A DNA stretch of 64,000 bases from Nitrincola lacisaponensis (lineage in GTDB: Bacteria; Pseudomonadota; Gammaproteobacteria; Pseudomonadales; Balneatricaceae). The notes under the pieces are model-generated. The model searched no databases. It was not told the origin of the DNA and saw only the letters and a list, made by a program, of their open reading frames with translations. Positions 59,099 to 64,000 of the stretch are shown here, piece after piece. The position numbers and the translations under genes were made by a program. Within the stretch, counting starts at the first letter, position 1; each line of letters begins with the position of its first letter. Where the stretch lies: positions 1-64,000 of the forward strand of contig NZ_JMSZ01000024.1 in the NCBI RefSeq assembly GCF_000691225.1, in the 5' to 3' direction.

Positions 59099-60613
59099 TC
59101 AGTCAGCATTTGGAACGGTTTTCTTACGTTGTTTCAGGCCTGTCCAGGCGAAGCGCAACAGCAACAGCAGCGTAAGCACGACAAAAAAAGCGGCAATAGG
59201 CCGGTCGAGCAGAATGGCTGGGTCGCTACCAGACAGGATGATGGATTGACGCAGGTTCAACTCCAGCATGGGTGTGACAATAAATGCCACCAGGAAGGTG
59301 ACAAATGAGTAGTCAAATTTTTTCAGGAAGTATCCCAGGATTGAAAATCCGAAGACCACCAGCAGACCGAAGGTGCCATAGCCTTGAACCTGAATACCGG
59401 CCAGGCAGAGGAAAATCACGATCGGAATGACAATGTGAGACGGGATATTCGTAATTCGGGCAAAAATACGCAGGCCATACCAGCCCACAGCCAGCATGAT
59501 CAGACTGGCAACCAGCATGCCGGAAAAGATCGAAAACAGCATTTCCGGCTGTTCTCTCAGCATCAGCGGGCCGACGGTGATGCCGTGAATCATAAAGGCA
59601 CCGACCAGCAGGGCGGCGGATACACTGCCGGGAATCCCCAGGCCAAACAGTGGAATATAGCTGGCGGGAATGACCGCATTATCAGCCGATTCCGAGGCCG
59701 CAATGCCGCGTGGGTCACCCTTGCCGAAGCGTTCGGGATCTTTCGCTGCGCGTTTGGCTGCACCGTATGACATGAATGAGCCGACCGACGGGCCGAGGCC
59801 CGGCAGTGCGCCAACAAAAGCACCGATCGCCGTCCCCCTGAAAATGGTCGGCAGGGTTTTGCGGAATTCAGGCCAGCTCAGGTCATCCTGCTGGTTATCA
59901 CTCAGATTGATCGCTTTCTGTCCCCGGTTGCGGCGATATTCGTCCAACTGCACAAACATTTCAGACAGAGCCAGGGTGCCGATGACCAGAGGCAGAATCG
60001 GTACACCCTCCATCAATTCAATATAACCAAAGGTCAGGCGCATGGCGCCGGTTTCTGGGTCCATGCCGACGGTGCCGAGAATAATCCCCAGTCCGCCTGC
60101 AGCCATTCCCTTGAGGAAAGAGCCGCCCGCCATGCCGGCAATAAAGACCAGTGCAAAGACCAGAATGGCGGCCAGTTCATAAGGGCCAAATTTCAACGCG
60201 ACCGCTGCAAACGGAATGGCCACGGCAATCAGTAACAGCGTTGCCAGCAGGTCACCGATCACTGAAGCCAGCAGTCCGATTTTTAACGCTGTGCGTGGGC
60301 GCCCATCCCGGGCCATGGGATAGCCATCCAGACAGGTGGCTGCCGATGAACTCTCACCCGGTGTGTTCAACAGGATGGCGGAAACAGCGCTGCCCGCAGC
60401 CGTGCCCTTTGACAGGCCAATCAGAAATGAAATCGCAGCATAGGGTGACATGTAAAATGTCAGAGGAATGGCAATGGCGATCGCAACGGCGCGATTCAGT
60501 CCGGGAATAACACCAACAACATATCCGAGCAGTACACCGCCCAGTATGACGGCAATCGATTCCCAGCCCAGAGCGGTGGAAAATGCATTGTACAAAGCAC
60601 CAAATTCAGGCAT
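59099..60613 (-). CDS. Tripartite tricarboxylate transporter large membrane subunit (TctA family)
   Basis: 504 residues, about 12 hydrophobic segments. Family motifs: GYVVGVIPGLNRAVAIAIAIPLTFYM near the N-terminus, AILLNTPGESSSAATCLDGYPMARDGRP, GALPGLGPSVGSFMSYGAAKRAAKDPERFGKGDPRGIAASESADNA and PLFGLGIPGSVSAALLVGAF. It is the permease of a sodium- or proton-driven, binding-protein-dependent transporter. Its ATG follows the tctB stop immediately. Confidence 0.93.
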   Translation of the reverse strand: MPEFGALYNAFSTALGWESIAVILGGVLLGYVVGVIPGLNRAVAIAIAIPLTFYMSPYAAISFLIGLSKGTAAGSAVSAILLNTPGESSSAATCLDGYPMARDGRPRTALKIGLLASVIGDLLATLLLIAVAIPFAAVALKFGPYELAAILVFALVFIAGMAGGSFLKGMAAGGLGIILGTVGMDPETGAMRLTFGYIELMEGVPILPLVIGTLALSEMFVQLDEYRRNRGQKAINLSDNQQDDLSWPEFRKTLPTIFRGTAIGAFVGALPGLGPSVGSFMSYGAAKRAAKDPERFGKGDPRGIAASESADNAVIPASYIPLFGLGIPGSVSAALLVGAFMIHGITVGPLMLREQPEMLFSIFSGMLVASLIMLAVGWYGLRIFARITNIPSHIVIPIVIFLCLAGIQVQGYGTFGLLVVFGFSILGYFLKKFDYSFVTFLVAFIVTPMLELNLRQSIILSGSDPAILLDRPIAAFFVVLTLLLLLRFAWTGLKQRKKTVPNAD

Positions 60614-61063
60614 TTACACCACTCCTATACGCATCAGATACACCGTCAAAATGTAGAGCCCTGCGGTAGGTGTCAGGGTGCATAACAGATAAACCAGCCA
60701 GCGGCGCTCGCCGAGAATGAATAACAGGCCGCCAATCAGTAGAGGTGCAATCCAGGTCAGGGGGAGGTATATAGCGAGGCAGATAAACAGAAGAACGTAC
60801 AGGAAGGGCCAGGTTTGGTGCCAGATCCCGGAGAGATCGACACCTTGCAGGAGTGGCTCTCGTGATCGTACCTTCTGGGCAATCGAAACCATGACCAGTG
60901 TGACTGCACTGATTAACATAATCCAGGCGCCAATGGTGGCGACCAGCTGTGGTGGAAGGCCAAACGAAAAACCGCCGCCTCCGTGTGTGGGAATCACCCA
61001 CACTAACAGTGCTGTGGCCAGGGCAGTCACTGCCAGCCCGGACCAGAAATTAATTCTCAGCAT
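60614..61063 (-). CDS. Tripartite tricarboxylate transporter small membrane subunit (TctB family)
   Basis: 149 residues from ATG 61063, which is preceded by an AGG eight bases away; a start at 61096 is possible but adds a non-conserved leader. Four hydrophobic segments with little other sequence conservation, as usual for TctB: LAVTALATALLVWVI, VATIGAWIMLISAVTLVMV, two more in the C-terminal half. First gene of the operon; gene order B-A-C rather than the common C-B-A. Confidence 0.82.
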   Translation of the reverse strand: MLRINFWSGLAVTALATALLVWVIPTHGGGGFSFGLPPQLVATIGAWIMLISAVTLVMVSIAQKVRSREPLLQGVDLSGIWHQTWPFLYVLLFICLAIYLPLTWIAPLLIGGLLFILGERRWLVYLLCTLTPTAGLYILTVYLMRIGVV

Positions 61064-61181
61064 GAAAAAAACCTGTGTGATTATTATATGAAACAAGTGT
61101 ATTGGTCTTTGGTCTTATGCATTAAATCAAAGTGACAAGGGGATGCCCATCCGGTTTATGCGACAATGTTACGCGCAATGC

Positions 61182-61197
61182 GCATCAGTTCTGATGC
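61182..61197. promoter_or_regulatory. 16-base perfect palindrome, candidate operator
   Basis: GCATCAGTTCTGATGC reads the same on both strands. It lies about 120 bases before tctB and 200 before glyA, a plausible site for a dimeric regulator of the transporter. Confidence 0.4.
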
Positions 61198-61327
61198 ACT
61201 TTGTGCGTGAAGTCGTGAAGCTCCTGTCGGTTTTTGTCCTGGAAAGAGTTCGTATGAGGGGCTGTTTTGCAGATATTTTCACTTGGGCATGATCGCCTTT
61301 CATGTGCCTTCTGCCCGGGCTTTGTAC

Positions 61328-61333
61328 TATAAT
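61328..61333 (+). promoter_or_regulatory. -10 box for glyA
   Basis: TATAAT, 66 bases before the glyA start. No good -35 hexamer at 16-18 bases, so an activator may be required. Confidence 0.5.
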
Positions 61334-61398
61334 GTGCTCCTTTTTTTCAGGTTATCCGGAAAACAGCGCCCGCTCCGGTCAACAAATAGAGGAAAGCC

Positions 61399-62658
61399 AT
61401 GTTCAGCAAAACGATGACAATTGCCGGTTATGATCCGGAACTCTGGTCTGCGATGCAGTCTGAAGCCACGCGTCAGGAAGAGCATATTGAACTGATCGCA
61501 TCTGAGAATTACACCAGCCCTCGCGTCATGCAGGCCCAGGGTTCTGAGCTGACCAACAAGTATGCTGAAGGCTATCCCGGCAAGCGCTACTACGGCGGTT
61601 GTGAGTATGTTGACGTTGTTGAAGATCTGGCGATAGAGCGTGCCAAGGCACTGTTTGGTGCTACCTATGCCAACGTACAGCCACACTCCGGTTCGCAGGC
61701 TAATGCCGCTGTCTTTATGGCGCTGTGCCAGCCGGGTGATACGGTTCTTGGTATGAGTCTGGCCCACGGTGGTCACCTGACGCATGGTTCGGCAGTTTCT
61801 TTCTCTGGCCGCATCTATAACGCTGTGCAGTATGGCTTGAACGAGCAGACTGGTGAAATTGATTACGACCAGGTTGAAACGCTGGCGCTGGAACACAAGC
61901 CGCGCATGATTATTGCCGGTTTCTCTGCCTATTCACGTATTGTTGACTGGCAGCGCTTCCGTGATATTGCAGACAAAGTGGGTGCTTACCTGTTTGTCGA
62001 TATGGCTCATATCGCTGGCCTGGTTGCGGCTGGCGTTTATCCTTCACCCGTGCAGCTGGCGGATGTGGTCACCACGACAACCCATAAAACACTGGGTGGC
62101 CCGCGTGGCGGTCTGATCCTGTCTGCGCGCGCAGATGAAGAACTGCAGAAGAAACTGAACTTTGCCGTATTCCCTGAATCCCAGGGTGGGCCTTTGATGC
62201 ACGTGATTGCCGCCAAGGCGGTCTGCTTCAAAGAAGCGATGGAGCCTGAATGGCAGGCTTACCAGGCGCAGGTTGTCAAGAATGCCCAGGCGATGGTGAA
62301 GGTGTTCCTGTCACGCGGTATTGATATCGTTTCCGGTGGAACCGAAGATCACCTGTTCCTTGTAGACCTGATCAAAAAGGATATCACCGGTAAGGATGCA
62401 GATGCGGCCTTGGGCCGTGCCAACATCACCGTGAACAAGAACTCTGTGCCGAATGATCCACGTTCGCCCTTTGTCACTTCCGGTCTGCGTATTGGTACGC
62501 CTGCGGTGACACGTCGCGGCTTCAAGGAAGCTGAAGTGGAGCAGCTGGCGGGCTGGATTTGTGATATTCTTGACGATATCCAGAATGAAGACACAATCCA
62601 GCAGGTCAAGGCTCAGGTGAAAGCCATCTGTGCACGTTTCCCTGTGTATAAGTCATAA
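61399..62658 (+). CDS. glyA: Serine hydroxymethyltransferase
   Basis: Interconverts serine and glycine while charging tetrahydrofolate with a one-carbon unit; PLP enzyme. 419 residues. [43 protein letters not shown] is the N-terminal signature. The PLP lysine is K230 in [16 protein letters not shown]. The C-terminal [16 protein letters not shown] region is present. A GAGGAAA site precedes the ATG. Confidence 0.98.
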   Translation: MFSKTMTIAGYDPELWSAMQSEATRQEEHIELIASENYTSPRVMQAQGSELTNKYAEGYPGKRYYGGCEYVDVVEDLAIERAKALFGATYANVQPHSGSQANAAVFMALCQPGDTVLGMSLAHGGHLTHGSAVSFSGRIYNAVQYGLNEQTGEIDYDQVETLALEHKPRMIIAGFSAYSRIVDWQRFRDIADKVGAYLFVDMAHIAGLVAAGVYPSPVQLADVVTTTTHKTLGGPRGGLILSARADEELQKKLNFAVFPESQGGPLMHVIAAKAVCFKEAMEPEWQAYQAQVVKNAQAMVKVFLSRGIDIVSGGTEDHLFLVDLIKKDITGKDADAALGRANITVNKNSVPNDPRSPFVTSGLRIGTPAVTRRGFKEAEVEQLAGWICDILDDIQNEDTIQQVKAQVKAICARFPVYKS

Positions 62659-62665
62659 CTCACAT

Positions 62666-62687
62666 GCGGCACCGATTCCGGTGCCGC
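62666..62687 (+). terminator. Hairpin between glyA and nrdR
   Basis: GCGGCACCG-ATTC-CGGTGCCGC, a perfect 9-bp stem with a tetraloop, but without a T-tract. It may be a weak terminator or an mRNA-stabilising structure. Confidence 0.5.
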
Positions 62688-62716
62688 GACAACGCTCTTT
62701 AGAACCGAGGCAGCCA

Positions 62717-63193
62717 ATGCATTGTCCATTTTGTGGCGAACATGAAACCAAGGTTGTTGACTCCAGGCTCGTCGCTGAGGGTCAGCAGATACGTCGGCGT
62801 CGTGAATGTATTAGTTGCCATGAGCGTTTTACCACCTTCGAAGCCGCTGAGCTGTTAATGCCCAAAGTGGTGAAGAATGATGGTACCCGTCAACCTTTCG
62901 ATGAAGACAAACTGCGTGCCGGTATCCAGCGAGCGCTGGAAAAGCGTCCGGTCAGCGTGGAAGAGTTTGAAGCCTGCCTGACCCGTATCAAACACCGCCT
63001 GCGTGCGACAGGTGAGCGCGAACTGCCATCCCGTGAAGTGGGTGAGGCGGTGATGCAGGAGCTGCATAAGCTGGATCAGGTTGCCTATGTCCGTTTTGCA
63101 TCGGTGTATCGCAGTTTTCAGGATATTCACGAATTTCGTCAGGAAATTGACCGACTGGCTTCCCATAAGGTGCCGTCCGAGGCGTCTGAATGA
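62717..63193 (+). CDS. nrdR: Transcriptional repressor NrdR
   Basis: NrdR represses ribonucleotide reductase genes, sensing ATP/dATP. 158 residues from ATG 62717 ([17 protein letters not shown]). Zinc ribbon C3, C6, C31, C34. The ATP-cone domain starts [31 protein letters not shown]. Its stop overlaps the ribD start (ATGA), as in many gammaproteobacteria. Confidence 0.97.
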   Translation: MHCPFCGEHETKVVDSRLVAEGQQIRRRRECISCHERFTTFEAAELLMPKVVKNDGTRQPFDEDKLRAGIQRALEKRPVSVEEFEACLTRIKHRLRATGERELPSREVGEAVMQELHKLDQVAYVRFASVYRSFQDIHEFRQEIDRLASHKVPSEASE

Positions 63194-64000
63194 GTTTCAG
63201 TGCTGACGACCATCGTTTTATGGCGCGTGCATTGCAATTGGCAGCACGAGGCCTGTACACCACTGACCCAAACCCGAGGGTCGGCTGTGTCCTGGTGCGT
63301 GATGGCGACATTGTGGGTGAAGCCTGGCATCAGCGTGCCGGTGAACCGCACGCCGAACCGCTGGCTTTGTGTCAGGCAGGTGCCCGCGCCCAGGGTGCCA
63401 CAGCCTATGTGACACTGGAACCCTGCAGTCATTTCGGGCGCACGCCACCCTGTGCCGATGCGCTGATTGCAGCGGGTGTCAGCCGGGTAGTCGTTGCCAT
63501 GCAGGATCCCAATCCACTGGTCGCAGGTCAGGGGCTGGAGCGTCTGCAGCAGGCAGGTATTGCTGTTGAGTGTGGTGTTCTGGAAGCCCAGGCAACTGCA
63601 TTGAACCCTGGTTTTATCCAGCGTATGCGTGTTGGACGCCCCTTTGTGCGCCTCAAACTGGCGATGAGCCTGGATGGTCGCACAGCCATGCGCAGTGGTG
63701 AATCCCAATGGATTACCGGCAGTGCTGCGCGCGCAGATGTGCAGCGCTTACGGGCGCGCAGCTCCGCGATCATTACCGGAATCGATTCTGTGTGTCTGGA
63801 TGATCCCCAGCTCACTGTACGTGATCCGGATCTGCTGTCTGAGGGTACAGCATTACAGCCTTTGCGGGTGGTGCTGGATTCACACCTGCGCCTTTCGCCT
63901 TCTGCGCGTGTGCTGCAGGTGCCTGGCAAGGTATTGCTGGTGACATCGGATCAGGTCGCACCTGCTCAGCTAGCCGAACTGGCATCAGGCAGTGTCGACT
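63190..64000 (+). CDS. ribD: Bifunctional riboflavin deaminase/reductase RibD (3' end outside window)
   Basis: RibD carries out the second and third steps of riboflavin synthesis. 270 codons are visible, without a stop. The deaminase zinc site is H54-A-E56 ([10 protein letters not shown]) with C79 and C88 ([15 protein letters not shown]). The reductase domain begins near 145 with [18 protein letters not shown] and continues [23 protein letters not shown]. Coupled to nrdR by a four-base overlap; the rest of the rib operon probably follows. Confidence 0.96.
   Translation, partial: MSFSADDHRFMARALQLAARGLYTTDPNPRVGCVLVRDGDIVGEAWHQRAGEPHAEPLALCQAGARAQGATAYVTLEPCSHFGRTPPCADALIAAGVSRVVVAMQDPNPLVAGQGLERLQQAGIAVECGVLEAQATALNPGFIQRMRVGRPFVRLKLAMSLDGRTAMRSGESQWITGSAARADVQRLRARSSAIITGIDSVCLDDPQLTVRDPDLLSEGTALQPLRVVLDSHLRLSPSARVLQVPGKVLLVTSDQVAPAQLAELASGSVD

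Larger units (their letters stand above)
61064..61398. other. Divergent promoter region between tctB and glyA
   Basis: This 335-base region has no gene. It holds a TATAAT on the - strand (61084-61089) for tctB, a 16-base palindrome (61182-61197), and a TATAAT on the + strand (61328-61333) for glyA. No riboswitch fold was recognised. Confidence 0.6.

Noticed and set aside
61064-61398. A glycine riboswitch or other riboswitch before glyA
   Set aside because: No conserved aptamer core or paired expression platform could be recognised.

Overview
The window is a stretch of a gammaproteobacterial chromosome. Gene content and order (mrcA divergent from pilMNOPQ-aroKB-damX-gltBD, and fimT/pilV/pilW/pilX/pilY1/pilE) are those of the Pseudomonadales/Oceanospirillales branch. 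A marine Oceanospirillaceae-like organism is my inference; no 16S gene is present to settle it.

Layout. 1-14.5 kb: the 3' end of tuf, then the S10, spc and alpha ribosomal-protein operons on the + strand (rpsJ to rplQ, with secY and rpoA), closed by a strong terminator. 14.6-25.3 kb: mrcA (PBP1A) on the - strand, divergent from the type IV pilus alignment and secretin genes pilMNOPQ, followed by aroK, aroB and a damX-like SPOR gene. 25.5-31.5 kb: gltB and gltD (glutamate synthase). 31.6-41.5 kb, all on the - strand: an AlgZ/AlgR-type two-component system directly upstream of the pilus-tip operon fimT-pilV-pilW-pilX-pilY1-pilE. 41.6-42.5 kb: an Rpn-family PD-(D/E)XK nuclease with a likely internal start. 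42.7-49.3 kb: a proline module, namely a PutA split into two genes, a divergent proC, an ornithine cyclodeaminase-family gene and an AraC regulator. 49.5-64 kb: hemE, a beta-carbonic anhydrase, metY, radA, a PilZ protein divergent from a membrane diguanylate cyclase, ettA, a tripartite tricarboxylate transporter (tctBAC), glyA, nrdR and the start of ribD. No tRNA, rRNA, CRISPR array, insertion sequence or prophage was seen.

The most striking non-coding signal is a family of four dispersed elements, all between convergent genes: 42574-42655, 51254-51359, 55901-55996 (reverse) and 56185-56281. Each folds into an outer stem holding two hairpins. All eight inner hairpins present a hexaloop of the form ANGGAN closed by C-G, which is the RsmA/CsrA binding-site pattern CANGGANG. 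The outer stem and the second hairpin change sequence from copy to copy with compensating changes, while the loops stay fixed. This looks like a repeat selected as a structured RNA, possibly a 3'-UTR or small-RNA decoy or target for RsmA/CsrA. That is an inference from sequence and needs testing.

Other points: an Rpn nuclease with a well-formed internal ribosome binding site and start that would give a 69-residue C-terminal product (a possible intragenic antitoxin); a strong intrinsic terminator inside the spc operon between rplN and rplX; an alpha-operon promoter enclosed by an inverted repeat; a PA14-like insertion in PilY1; and the C-terminal domain of PutA encoded as its own gene, coupled to putA by a TGATG overlap.
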